This document shows positions 1 to 12,038 of a stretch of DNA of 64,000 nt, piece by piece; the first letter of the stretch is position 1, and every line of letters starts with the position of its first letter. Position numbers and translations under genes: made by a program. Under the pieces are notes generated by a model, which saw only the letters and a list, made by a program, of their open reading frames with translations, ran no database searches and was not told the DNA's origin. Origin of the DNA: Clitopilus passeckerianus (taxonomy: Eukaryota > Basidiomycota > Agaricomycetes > Agaricales > Entolomataceae); assembly GCA_944990035.1 (NCBI GenBank), contig CALYLX010000150.1, positions 434,001 to 498,000 on the forward strand, read 5' to 3'.

Positions 1-1140
1 TTGCGTCTAGTTGACCGTCCCCTCGAAAACGTCGAAGCAACCGGCATCACAACTGCTGTTGTGGAAGGCATGGAGCAAAGCTTCAAACAAGACGTCTTGC
101 GCGAGCTGAGGGTAGGAAAAGGGCGAATCCTTCTACATGACGAAGTCGAAGAGCGCCCTGGTGTTTTTTCAATTATACCCATCTGGGAGACTGTCACCGA
201 GGACGATATCATGACTCCTAGGGATGTGATCAACTTGATCAGGAAGGACGGATACAAAGTGCGTTTGGGATTCTTTCTGTTCTTCAGCCCTGCTGAATAT
301 TCCTCTAGATCGATTATGCCCGTGTAGCAATTGTATGTGTATTCCACGATTAACACAAATTCTCGTCGTTAACGCACTGGCATAGACCGACGAACAAGCT
401 CCTTTACCCGACGCACTGGGCCAACTGCTTGAACGAGTGAGAGGGGGAATGGACGAGGCTGGAGATTTCATCTTCAATTGTCAAATGGGAAGGGGAAGGA
501 CGACTACAGGGATGATTACCGCTTGTCTGATTTCTTCCACACTGCGCTGGAGCGAGGAGTACGCAGCTCTCGTCCAGCGCGAGCCATCTGAAATCTACGA
601 TTCCATGGATGGGCCTTCGGAGGAAGAGGCTTATCTTCAAGGTTTGTCCCTATCTCCTCCCACAGAGGCGAAAGGTGCTGATGACTCAAAAGGGGAATAC
701 AAGACCATTCTCCAGCTTGTCGGAGTCCTTTCAAACGGGAAGGTCGCCAAATGGCTTACGGACAGAGCAGTAGACGCTATGCAAGATGTGCAAAATCTCC
801 GCAAGGCGATCTACGAGTAAGTCGCCGTCTCCCAGCGAGGTGGTATTTACTAATCGCTTCCTAGCTACAAACTCAAGGTTGATGCTAGCGAAAAGGACAG
901 TGCGAAGCAGCGGAAACTGCGAGGAATCGCGGTGAACTACCTGTACGTATCCTACCTATTCCTTTTTCTGACCAGGACCTTACCCCGTACTGGGCCAGTT
1001 ATCGCTATGGGACCCTCATCGTTTTTGCCAACTACCTTATCGAAATGAATGCCAAGGATGTTGCCAAAGTAACGTTCTCCGAATGGCTGCATACCCATCG
1101 AGAAATCACCAAGCTGCTGAAGAGGAGTGCCCTGGATTAG
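1..1140 (+). CDS. Paladin-type / PTP-like inositol phosphatase, 3' part
   Basis: Belongs to the paladin/PTP-like phosphatase family, cysteine phosphatases related to phytate-type phosphatases. Exons 1-258, 309-332, 386-816, 865-942 and 999-1140 join in frame to 310 codons plus stop. The signature loop NCQMGRGRTTTGM (Cys-X5-Arg) is intact, so the last phosphatase domain looks catalytically competent. A conserved stretch (TDEQAP) lies just upstream, across a 24-nt exon. The first codon is already inside the protein, so the 5' part, probably including further repeats of the domain, lies left of the window. The exact substrate is not shown by sequence; some animal paladins lack activity, whereas this one keeps Cys and Arg. 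Confidence in the family is high, in the substrate low. Confidence 0.9.
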
Positions 1141-1422
1141 AAGTCCCAACTTGTCAAGAAAATGTACTTTTGTAGATAATACCTTGTCTATAATGTATCT
1201 GTCATCTGTTTATCCGGGAGTATCACGATTACCTCTCTTGACCGAGGCCGAACGCCGGCGCAAAAACGGTGGAAAATTCGAGCTAGTTCCAGGCCAGTTC
1301 GAATTGTCGTCAGGCTGGCATGATCCCAGTGACGAAATGCGGATGCCGGATATGATTTCACTCCATCTCACTTCTTAGCTACATACTTTATACCGTCGTA
1401 ATAACTTTGTGTCTGCATCGAC

Positions 1423-3542
1423 ATGTCCACTCTTTGCTTTGCTTATTATTGCTCTGGTCATGGTGGGTGGCAGCTTCGGCGAGGGGTTTGCTCCAACTCA
1501 ACGTTGACAGGATACGGCCATGCAACCCGCGTCTCCGCTTTCGCTGGCCATCTCTTGAGGTTGCCCAGCGAGATTCGCCCAATTATCTATATCTGTTCCT
1601 CTGCTCCAAGCCATGTCTTTGCGGACAGTATCGCACTAGGAGCACGCTATCGTTATGCAGAAATCGACCCTGTCATCGTGCAACCACTTGCGTATGTCGT
1701 CATCGAGCTGGCGCTTTCAACAAGAACTAAGACAGGTTATGATCCAGATATCGTGTCGACCGTCAGAAGAGCGTTGAAGTCCTCAAGGTATTCCTTGCCA
1801 GGAAAGAGGCTATCCTGGAGGCTGAAAGGCGCTGGCTATTGGAGGTCAGCGCTCATGCTGTCTTGAGTGACGCAGCCTTCTTGGGTTGGTATGTATTCTT
1901 ACGCTCAAAGGTCTCCGTCTTGCTAACTCCAAGCTTGACCAGTCTTGCTGCAAAAGCAGCGGGAATCCCGTCAATCCTGATCACCAACTTCACCTTTGAT
2001 TCAGTCTACAGTTATCTTTCTGCATCTTTAATTGACAAACATTCACCTCTACCGAATGGGCATCTCACCCCGGCCTCTGCTCAACGAGCCAATTTTTCAG
2101 AACTCATGGCCGACGTCCCTGTACCACTGGAGGAACTTCGACCACTCGTGGATCAAATGTATAATGGATACCTGTGTGCAGACATCCTTTTCCTGCTTCC
2201 AGGCAATATCCCTATACCCTCATTTTCGTTATACCCCTCGTTACCGGCTCGGGATTGGGTTTCTACTACATCGAACCAACTTTATCCTGAAATATCTACG
2301 TTCCTCCTGAATGCCCCAACGGCGTATTCCATTATCCCTAAATCCTCTAATGGAGTAATTTCCAAACCTCGACCTGTAGTTTCTGCCCCGCTGCTTGTCA
2401 GGTCCCCAGATTCCTTGATCTATACCCCGGAAGGTCGTTCTCGCTTCCTGTTGTCCATCGGCGTGCCGCCCCATCTACACGACGCAAAGGCCACGAAGAT
2501 ACTTATTGTCTCGTTCGGCGGCCAAGTTTTCCGAGCGCCCAGCCGCTCTAGCAGTAGGGTTCAAAGCAGAAGTGCCACCCCATACCTATCGCCCACGAGG
2601 TCACGCGCCTCGGATTCGCCTCCCTCACCCTGTTCTTTGGACGCCTCTCCTCTTCCGCATGATGATCATCTTAGTGGCCACCTTCCGGTCATATCGCCCA
2701 CTACAGTGCCAGCGAACCACCTGAGCGGCATAGATCTCAGGCCAGTCATTCAGAAACCTTTGGTGACACCCTCGCACATCTGGATTCCCGGTGCCCCACC
2801 TGCACACAAATCATCTAGTTCACAATCCAGTATACAGGTCCCGAGGCTTAACACCATCCCTCCCGCCCCCGCCGTTAATGGAGACTCATCCGACTTCTCT
2901 GTATCCGACGATGAGTGTGACAACGTAGAACCGGCCCTACTCCCCGATGATTCATGGATAGCTATCGTCTGTGGCGTGTCCAAGGAACAATGGGCCTCAC
3001 AGAGTGAAGACCTCCCTGAAGGATTCTTTATAGCTCCGAGGGATGTGTACATGCCTGATTTAACCGCTGTTAGTGACGTTTTACTGGGCAAGCTGGTGAG
3101 CTGTAGCATCTCTTTAATTTCTGGCCGTTTCTGATCCATTTCACTCAGGGATACGGAACGGTCTCCGAATGTGTCGACTCATGTACTCCTTTCGTTTATG
3201 GTGAGCTCTTCGTTATCAGACTAGAAGATCGTGATCCTGATCGAGGAGTATGCAGTATCCCGACCGCTTTTCATTGAGGAGCACGGTCTGAAACTATATC
3301 TTCAAAGAGAAGGTGTGGGGATTGAGTTGCCTCGCCAGTCTTACGAGGATGGAGACTGGGCCAAGACTGTCCAGCAAGCCTGGCTTCAGGGACGTGCCCA
3401 GAAATCTAAGAAAAGAATAGAGGGTGCTGCTGGGATAGGGTTGACTCGTCGGCGTGATGAAGGCTCCAGGATGGCGAGGCAGGTTGTTGATTGGACCTCG
3501 AACTGGTGGGGCCACACCATCAGGAGCCAGGCAGTGCTTTAA
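1423..3542 (+). CDS. L-arabinokinase-like GT-B glycosyltransferase-fold protein
   Basis: Exons 1423-1462, 1511-1691, 1748-1888, 1943-3095, 3149-3200 and 3256-3542 give 617 aa. The N-terminus has the glycine-rich GHGYGHATRV turn typical of GT-B nucleotide-sugar proteins and of the N-terminal half of plant L-arabinokinase. The C-terminal half has MPDLTAVSDVLLGKLGYGT and FIEEHG, which resemble the sugar-nucleotide pocket of the same family. The GHMP kinase half found in the plant enzyme is absent. Between ILIVSFGGQVF and LPDDSWIAIV lies a Ser/Pro-rich insertion of about 135 residues that looks disordered. The start was chosen because this ATG directly precedes the conserved glycine loop. Role unknown; probably cytosolic sugar or nucleotide-sugar metabolism. 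Confidence 0.85.
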
Positions 3543-3837
3543 GTGAAGCTCAAAGGGCGGCCTGCGGTTACTGTGTAGTAAATTTTGCTTTGTATGGACG
3601 TTGTGCGATTTTCTGGATGCTTATAATATTATGAGTGTACTCTAATACTTTCTATCGATAATCTCAAGGTATTGCGAATTTCTACTTTCTGACTCGAAGA
3701 ACTGTCAACCACCAGTGCCGGATCATGCATTACAGTGTTTGGTCCCCGTGGGAACTTCGACACAGGCTGCAATGGACCCGGAGGTCCTACTTAAGCGAAA
3801 GGTGGTACTGTGACGGCGTCCATTACGGCCTCTCAAC

Positions 3838-6455
3838 ATGTCAAGCCCCTCCAAACCGGTTGCTATCAAGAGCCCAAGGCTCGCAGCGGCAGAAATCCCT
3901 CAAAGTACTCGAGATTCCTTATCAGCAACGCCCATTGGGACTCCAAATTTGCAAGCTTTACGCAATCAATATGTGGGGACACCTCCTATGCCAAATATCC
4001 CTTCAAGAGTTTCTTCAGCTCAGAAAGGGGGTTCACCGTCGTTGAATTTCCCCGGTGCAGGCACTCCGAGCTCTTATCGACAGGCCGTAGGAGGGATATC
4101 AGCATCGATGGCCACAGCTCCCTCGGCAAGCGGAACGGCAACCCCGAACGGTGTCGACTTGGATGGACTCCCAGACGGAGAGAAGGCGAAAGTGTTGGCA
4201 CGGCATTTGGTGTCCAAGGTCGAACGCCAGAATGGCGGAGACGCGATCTCAGAGCTCAACGTTCCCATTCCCGGCCCCAGCAACACCTCCAGGAGGTCTT
4301 CTTCAGGACAGAATACTGCAGTCCCAATAGAACGTGATCCTTCAGAACCTTTCCCGATACCTTATGACGCTCCGGGAGCGGATGTAACGTATGTTTCTCC
4401 GATATGGCTCGTTTAGATACTGAGCCTATTACCCCAGGCATGACATCTACAAGTGGCACGCAGACAAGACCACAGGCTTCCGTACCCGGCTACGATCCGT
4501 GTCATATGCAGGTGCAAGTCGACCACAGATAGATCCGGCTTTTGAGCACATACACGAACCTGGTGGATTCAGACGGAATTACCTGCTTCTACGCGCAAAT
4601 GAGCAAGGAACCTCAGAGGCCCCGCGCCTCCTCAACAACTTCATCGATTTCCTGTTCCTCTATGGTCATTTCGTATGTGCCTCATCCCGAGTTTTGCTCA
4701 TGTTTTGCTGAGACCGTTTAAAGGCCGGTGAAGACCTTGAAGACGATGAGGATAAGGAAGATGATGATGCTATCCAAGAAGTAGACGAGGAAGATGAGGA
4801 ACCAACAGAGCAAACACCTTTGTTCTCGGGGAGTCGTCGTTCCAGGTCCCGCTCTCAAGTACGCTCTTCCTCCCAAGGGCCCCAAGGCACAGCTTCCGTT
4901 ACTGGCGCCGTAATGATGGTGAGCATCCACGTTGATCCAGCAAGTTAGTTTGCTGATTATTCTGCTCTAGCTGCTCAAGTCTTTCATCGGAACGGGGGTA
5001 CTTTTCCTTGGAAAAGCGTGAGTAATTTTGTTAGGTCTCCTTGACCGCGGGTGCTCAATATATGATGTTGGCAGTTTCTACAACGGTGGTTTACTCTTCT
5101 CGAGCATTACATTTGTAGCGATTGCCGCTATTTCCTTGTACTCTTTCCTTCTTCTGGTCAAGGCAAAATTGATGGTTGCTGGAAGTTTCGGAGGTAAAAA
5201 GGGTATCTACTGTTCAACCCGACATTGCTAATGCACTACCCAGATATTGGTGGCACCCTCTATGGGCCATGGTTACGTTATCTTATCCTCACCTCCATCG
5301 TAGTTTCTCAAATCGGGTTCTGTGCTGCCTATACGATTTTCGTGGCCGAGAACCTTGATGCATTCGTTCAAAGTGTCACTCACTGCCTCACTCGTATCCC
5401 ATCCCAATACTTTATTCTGATTCAGCTCGTTGTTTTCCTACCTTTGGCACTTGTCCGCAACCTCGGCAAGCTGAGCATCACTATTCTTATTGCGGATGCC
5501 TTCATCTTCGCCGGCCTGGTATATATCTTCGGAAGCGAGATCGCCATTGTGTCAAAGAGGGGTATAGCAGATGTCAAGATGTTCAATCCGAAAGATTTCT
5601 CTCTCTTCATTGGGTATGTAATTTTTAATCAAGGGTCCTATCTTGCTAACTGTCCGCCCAGGACTGCTGTGTTCTCCTTCGAGGGCATTGGGCTTGTGAT
5701 TCCTATAACTGATGCCATGAAGGAACCTCATAAATTCCCTCTCGCCTTGTCTGGTGTCATGTTCTTCTTAACAAGTAAGCAAATACAAATCGACCTCGCC
5801 ACAATTCATTGAACTTGTTTTGCAGTCCTCTTCGGAGGTGCTGGCGCCCTTGCATACATGACCTTCGGTTCCGAAGTCCAGACTGTTGTGCTAGTCAACT
5901 TGAACACTAAGAGCCCTATGGTTCAAGCTGTTCAGTTGCTCTATTCGATGGCTATTCTTCTTTCCATCCCGTTGCAATTTTTCCCGGCCGTCCGCATCCT
6001 CGAGAATGGCCTGTTCACCAGGAGCGGCAAGGCTGATTCCAAAGTCAAATGGTACAAGAACTTCTTCAGGTTTTCGATGGTGATGGTTTCCACGGCCATT
6101 GCATGGTTCGGCTCCGCTGACCTGGACAAATTTGTGGCATTCGTTGGTTGCTTCGCATGGTTAGTCATCATACATGAACTCTTGACACTCGAGGAGATGC
6201 TGATATTACATAGTGTCCCTCTTTGCTACATCTATCCTGCCATGCTTCATTATAAGGCCTGTGCTCGTACGCGCGGAAAGAAGTTGGCCGATATCGCCAT
6301 GATCTTTTTCGGAGGCATTGTTGCCATATACACCACAATTCAAACTGTTAAAGTCAGTTTATTCTTCAATAACTGCCGCTTGTCCTAATGTTGTATTCTA
6401 GCTCATGGTTGAGCCTGCCCCTTCTGGCCCCCCAACCTATGTTTGCGAAGCTTGA
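3838..6455 (+). CDS. Vacuolar amino-acid transporter, AVT3/AVT4 (SLC36/AAAP) type
   Basis: Ten exons (3838-4388, 4438-4672, 4724-4918, 4971-5017, 5075-5193, 5244-5613, 5662-5774, 5826-6159, 6214-6352, 6402-6455) encode 718 aa. The first ~330 residues are hydrophilic, Ser/Pro-rich and then very acidic (a run of Asp/Glu around residues 265-290), as in yeast Avt3/Avt4. The transporter domain starts at LLKSFIGTGVLFL and has about ten membrane segments. FSFEGIGLVIPITDAMKEP is the family signature. Members export neutral amino acids from the vacuole. It converges on the peroxiredoxin-like gene, with 213 bp between them. No frame breaks seen. Confidence 0.92.
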
Positions 6456-6668
6456 TTTAACGGTATCATTATACAGAGCATCTTTCCTCGGAAATTAGAA
6501 TTACAACAGTATATGGCAGCATCTTATCTACTACATCTTGTTATACGTAGATCTACCATATGAATAATACATTATATAATAATTATCGTGTTAACTGAGA
6601 ATATCCGTAAGGTAGCAAAGGATCGGTGTTATTTGGGTGTTCGTGAATTGTTGCTCATTAGTAATTAG

Positions 6669-8833
6669 TCACTCTTGCAGAAGAGTGAATTGGGCAATTG
6701 CAGCTAAAGTCTCATCGCCGGCGATGAAGAGATGTTCTTCGGCTTCCTCGACGGGAGTGCAGACTCGACTCCGCAGATAGGGTGAATCGATAGTAGCGTC
6801 GTTTGAGAAGCCGGCGAATGTGCCGCGTCGCCGATTTTTCTTCTCTCTGAGTCGTTCGAGGCTTCGCATTCGCCTGGCCATCCACTCCTCTTCGTCGTCG
6901 TTTGCTATAACGAATGCAGTGCGAGAATTTACGGTTCCATCCAGAGACATACTTCTCTTGGATACCTCCTTCTCTGCAGCCAGTTCAGGACCCGGAACCA
7001 CTTCGGTGGGTTTCCTCCTTCGCCCTCGTAGTAGTCGAGATGTATTGGACAACATCGTGGCACTTCGCGAGAGGCCCACAGGTACCTCTCGGAGGCGAAC
7101 TAGGGAGGGAAGATCGATCCCTGCAGCAGAAAGGACATCTCCGGCAGGAACATGACCCTTGATTGACTGCATTCGGTGAGCATAGATGCAAGTCATCCTG
7201 CCCAGACTGTCAGTAAACTTTTAAGCAGTAATAGTGCAGAAAAACTCACCCAGGTCCAAAGATAAACTCGCCACCTAGTTGGCCTCTGTCTCCGCCATCT
7301 TCCCAGACTGGCATCCCAACCTTCAGGGCACGGCCCAATACGGCAGCAAAGGAGCCAACGGCACCGTGTCGCTGATATCCTCCATCATGGATCCTCTTTT
7401 CCTGCCCAGGACGGCCTGATTTGAAATCTTCTGGTAAAACTGATGGTGTACCTTGTAAACGGCCCATACCGAGGGTGAGATGTAACGCCAATGTAGGGTC
7501 GGTGTACATGTTGAATGGCATCTTAAACATGCGCCTGTATTTGGCAATCATATTATGCGAACCATTGCCAACGACGATGAGCTGCACTCGCTGGCGGGCG
7601 GGTTTGACATGACCATCCGCCTTGCCTCCTGTGGGTGGTATCAGCTCAGTGACCATTAATTCGGGGTGTGCGAGTGAAGTCAGAGAAGCTATGTAGTCCT
7701 GGCATTGAGGACACCAGAAGTGGCGGATGAAGATGACAACGGAACGCTCTGAAGTGAGAAGGGAGCCGAAAGGTACTCGCAGACCCGACTCAGTAATTAC
7801 GGGGAGGGACGCCGCGTTTGAGAGGGCCTGGGGATCTGGGGAGACCATTCGGCCTGGGGGATTGCCATCGCGGGGCTGAGTTTACTCAAAGTACGGGATC
7901 TTCTTCGAGTGCAGTTGTCCTTGGATTGCTGGGAACCAGTAGAAGGCGAATAATGCGAGGAAGAAGGGCTTCCAGAGACATCGCTCGCCGCATTCTCCCT
8001 AGGTTTCCACGGGGACCTCATCGAATCAGGAATTGGTACACTATGGCTTGTTGTTCTGGTGATGGGCAGAGCGTCAATAAGTGGGGAAGAAGTCGTACAG
8101 CTGATGATCCTTGACTGATGCTTGTTCAGCACTTCAGCCTCCTGGCTGAGCCCAGGTCTTGCGAGGGATGAGGGTGCGGGAAGCACTGGAGCAATTTGTG
8201 CTCCATCACCTGCATTAAGTAGGGAATATGAAAACCGCAATTCGTTTCCGGCAATTAAGTGTTGGAAGTGCGCGGGAGAGGAAATTATACGCTTGTCAAA
8301 CTGTTTTCCAACCGAATTACGTTGTGGCGATGCCAATCGTAGGTTATCTGCCAAAGACTGGCTTCTAGTTTTGATCATCTGAAGTTTACCCCGTTTTGTT
8401 GGCGCATGAGGCGCAAACGAGTGAGATGCAGCCAGGATAGGTCTAGTCTCAGTCAGGGCTGAGCTTTCGTGTTCCAAGTCGGTGCCGTGTGGAGGAACTG
8501 CGATTGAACGTTCGAAATGCCCGGACGACACGAAAACATGATACGTCGATGTTTGACGTTATCTGCAACCGTGATCGCAGACGAAAGTGACGCGACGGGG
8601 GAGGATTGAGCTCGTGCACGGCGGTAGTGCAACGTCTCTCTAGTAGGATATGCGGGGAAAACCTGAGTCTGAGTTTGGTGATTCGCGCTTGAGGGCTCCA
8701 AGGCCATACTCAGAGCCCGGCTACGTAGAACCCAAAGAGGGGCAAATGGGTCGGAAGGATCAGGCGAAGGGTATCGCGACGGAAATTTAGGTGTTGGCTT
8801 GGGCCCGAGGCTAAGGGTATGGGAGGAGTCCAT
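6669..8833 (-). CDS. Peroxiredoxin-like 2 (AhpC/TSA, PRXL2/AAED1-like) protein with long disordered ends
   Basis: Exons in coding order 8833-8545, 8497-7886, 7835-7250 and 7206-6669 give 674 aa; the two frames seen in the 5' half are joined by introns of 47 and 50 nt. Residues ~1-300 are Ser/Pro/Arg-rich with no recognised fold. A thioredoxin-like domain follows, with FIRHFWCPQCQDY around residues 335-350; the CPQC pair is the PRXL2-type redox site. The C-terminal ~170 residues are basic and acidic low-complexity. Family members act as thiol antioxidants or are uncharacterised. At 674 aa it is far longer than the ~200 aa animal homologues. The start is the first ATG in the open frame. Confidence 0.82.
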
Positions 8834-9413
8834 CTTCTACGACACTGGCAGACTCCCGTCAAGTATATATGTATCTGCCGAAGGACGAGGACCCACGCAA
8901 GGGGCGCCCCCCGCAACGAGATTGGGTTGCTATTCTTGAAGGCCCAGCAACAACACGAGGCTGACGACATGCAGTTGATTGAGCGCGTGGCTGAATGTTT
9001 TGTTTCGTTGAGCTCTGGCCCCAGCCAGCCAGCAATTCCGTTCATCATTGGTATAGGTATCTGGCGCCTGGCATTGAACCTCAAGCTTCAAGGCCTCATT
9101 TTGAACTGTCACATTTTTCTCCGATTTCCAGGCCCTTGAGTTTTTGCTCTGTTGAACGAAAACTGACATACGTAAAGCATCCGTTGATCGGGCATCCCAT
9201 GAGAAGCCTAGGCTTTCCTCAGGCTTTCCTGGAGGGAAAGTTTGCCATGCGACGCAACACGAGGAAACGATGAGAGTTTTTTCTGGTCTAGTCAGTCACG
9301 ATGACGCGACAAGAAATAAACATTTCCAAATAACGCCTACCCCTATTTGGAAGCGCGTCTTGAGATCGTGTTGGGTTATCACACAATCGTCGGCCCAGGT
9401 TCCTAAAAATCGA
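8834..9413. other. Divergent intergenic region
   Basis: Lies between the start of the peroxiredoxin-like gene (minus strand) and the aldo/keto reductase (plus strand), so it should hold both promoters. A TATATAT stretch at 8864-8870 is close to the peroxiredoxin-like ATG. No coding potential was recognised. Confidence 0.5.
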
Positions 9414-10698
9414 ATGGCCCACCTCACGCTGTCTTCTCGAGTCAAAGTTCGGACCATTCATCTTCTCATGTCTCACTAGGCTAAAAACCCCTTTGAACAG
9501 CTTAGTGATGGTAACGAGATCCCGGTTCTGGGTTTTGGTACGATAGTTGCACAACATCACTCCATCAGAGGAAAGTAATGCCTCTGTATTTCAAGGAACC
9601 TATGAAATGATCGGAGAAGAAGCTCACCAAGCTGTTACATGGGCACTCGAGGTCGGTTCAAAAAGTCCTAGCGATCACGATGTTCAATAACTAATTCAGA
9701 GGTGATCAACATTGCAGGCAGGCTATCGGCTGATCGTAAGTCATCTAAAACTTCACCTCAGTTATGGGCAGTCAACAAGCCATTCTAGGACTCCGCAGAG
9801 TGGTATGAAAACGAGAAAGAAGTTGGCACTGCCATCCTCGATTTCTGCAAGAACACGGGAACCCCTCGTTCCGAAATTTTCTACACCTCCAAGCTGAAGT
9901 ATAACAGCGGCTATGATAACGTCTCGAAGGCAATTGAGCGCTCTGTCTCTGATTCCGGCCTTGACTACATCGATTTATACCTAATCCATGGCCCTATCGG
10001 CGGGCCCGAAGCCCGTAAAGACAGCTGGAGGGCCATCGTCGACGCTCACAAGAAAGGTCTTCTCAAAAGCATCGGCATCAGTACTTTCGGCATTAGACAC
10101 ATGAACGATATTCTAAGCTTGAATATTGGTGTTCCGGTAATCCACCAGGTGAGCAGCTTTGATCTCAAAATCTTACGGTTCCTGGCTCTAGCATCACCTA
10201 GATCGACCTTCACCCTTTCATGACAAGAACAGAAATTGTCAAGTACTCAAAAGATCATGGAATGACTCTGCAGGTAAAAATATTCAGTTGAATTTAATTC
10301 GCGATGACTCATGAATCTAACAGGCTTGGGCACCCCTTGTACGAGCGCTACGCTTCAATCATCCCGAAATCGAGAAACTCTCCGAGAAGTATGGCAAAAA
10401 GCCTGCTCATGTCTTACTGAGATACTCCATTGACAAGGTTAGTAATATCTTGGTACACCCAGGACTACTACTGATTTTCGTCTTGATCAGGGCTATATCC
10501 CGATCCCTAAATCGGTCTCAAAGGAGAGGATCCTTTCGAATGCTACGGTATTTGACTTCTCGCTAACACCAGAAGAGGTGGCAGCTTTAGACGGGCTCAA
10601 TGAGAGTGAGCATCATTGATTCATCTCCAGTGTCCCCTCTCTAAACTTCTCAAATCATAGATTTGGTGACGGACTGGGAGCCCACCGACGAAGATTAA
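9414..10698 (+). CDS. Aldo/keto reductase
   Basis: NAD(P)H-dependent carbonyl reductase of the aldo/keto reductase superfamily. Well-supported exons: 9480-9537, 9596-9651, 9718-9735 (18 nt), 9789-10148, 10202-10273, 10324-10437, 10491-10605 and 10661-10698. Visible motifs are DGNEIPVLGFGTYE at the N-terminus, DSAEWYENE (catalytic Asp and Tyr), LYLIHGP, and IPIPKSVSKERI (cofactor-binding loop). Usual eight-stranded barrel length. The 5' end is uncertain: the ATG at 9414 needs an intron of only 33-39 nt before 9480, so the true first exon may lie elsewhere. Substrate cannot be told. It converges on TIF6, with 144 bp between stops. Confidence 0.85.
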
Positions 10699-10842
10699 GA
10701 GGTCAGAGGTCGAACAGTCACTATGATATGAATATCCTCGCGCTCGGAATGAGCAATAATATTGCCAAACACCGACTTGAATAACAGATGAGGGTCCGGA
10801 TAGGTCCAGATATGATGACCATGATCCATAAATCTATATTCC

Positions 10843-11805
10843 TTATGCCCAGTTGTCTATGAGGGAGTCCCGCATCTCTCCAATGACAGCAGTCGAATCG
10901 TGGCCTTGTAGCTCTGTTGGATTGGTTAGCAGAAGCGAATGAAAGGAGTGTAATATCAACGCACTGAAAGCTGCCTCGATGACGCTGATTTCTGTAGCTG
11001 TGGTCTCGAGACCAGTGAAGGCACACCAATCGTTGACCACCAGGCCAGCACCAATCACATCTGAACCACGGTTTACTGTTCCAGCCTGGCTCTAGTCAGC
11101 TTCGATGTTTCACGCGAGGGTCCAGAGGCTACTCACGACCAGGGGTATTTGTAGCAAGCTACTCAATTCATCCTGATCTTGTATACTTGTCTTTGGATGC
11201 ACCAGGCCGCCCTGATTTGTTATTGCGCAATAGCTTCCGACAAGAACGTTATCGGCAATGGTCTGGCGGAAGACTTCGACTTTGAGAACATCGGCGATGA
11301 TTTCTTCTGTTTCGCGGTCGACATCTGGATGTACGAGGGCAACGTAATCATTGCAGGCAATGACGTTGCCGAGAGCTGATAACCGCTCCTCTACACGTTG
11401 GATCGCAACGGCATCGGGGAGGGCGTTTCGTAGGTGTTGAAGCTCCTGATCCGTGGTTGTGGATGGGACTAGCAGACCATGTCTGTTCCCTGTGAGAAGG
11501 TGGTCATGTGTTAATACTGGCAGAGGTATCTAAGAGGTTCGAATTCACCAGCCGTTAGTCGTCCGACTATCCGTGTACCTCCAATACTGGTGTGCACGAT
11601 GGGGATCACATCACCCAGCTCGCTCTCAAAAGCTGAGTAGAAGTTTGTGCTGCCTTGTATCGCAGCCAGGCAGTAGCTGTTGGTCAATTTTGAAAAGACA
11701 CCGATGTCACTGTGGTTCTCGAACTGAAGACCTAGATAAGATAGGGATTGTTTGAGATATAGGGGTCCTGCATGATATTAAAGCAATAAACGTACGTGTT
11801 GCCAT
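10843..11805 (-). CDS. TIF6: Translation initiation factor 6 (60S anti-association factor)
   Basis: eIF6 binds the 60S subunit, blocks premature joining to 40S and is needed for 60S biogenesis. Exons in coding order 11805-11796 (10 nt), 11731-11549, 11489-11137, 11085-10965 and 10913-10843 give 245 aa, the family's standard length. Motifs include [20 protein letters not shown] at the N-terminus, [16 protein letters not shown], and [20 protein letters not shown] near the C-terminus; the protein ends [10 protein letters not shown]. The first exon encodes only MAT plus one base. It starts divergently from the NDUFAF7 gene. Confidence 0.97.
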
Positions 11806-12038
11806 GTTGAAAGGGGGATTGCGGCTTTCCTGAAGGTTGCTGGTGTAAAGAGCCTGTTTTTGTAGTTGGAGGTGGTGATTCAAAGAAATCTATGTCCGGG
11901 AGGCTGGATAAAATAAACTTTCGTCAGATTTACACACGGCTCCGAACATCACTGCCATCACGCTTGCGCCAACGAGTCTCGAATACTCAACAGAGTCACC
12001 TTGACTCTGGAAGCCGAACGGAGTCAAATCTTCAACAC
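11806..12038. promoter_or_regulatory. Shared divergent promoter region of TIF6 and NDUFAF7
   Basis: About 230 bp separate the two ATGs, which face away from each other. The reading frame upstream of 12039 is open back to 11892 but looks non-coding. No clear TATA box. A compact bidirectional promoter is inferred from position only. Confidence 0.5.

Noticed and set aside
11490..11548. GGTTCGAATTC-like B box
   Set aside because: Inside a TIF6 intron, no matching A box or acceptor stem.
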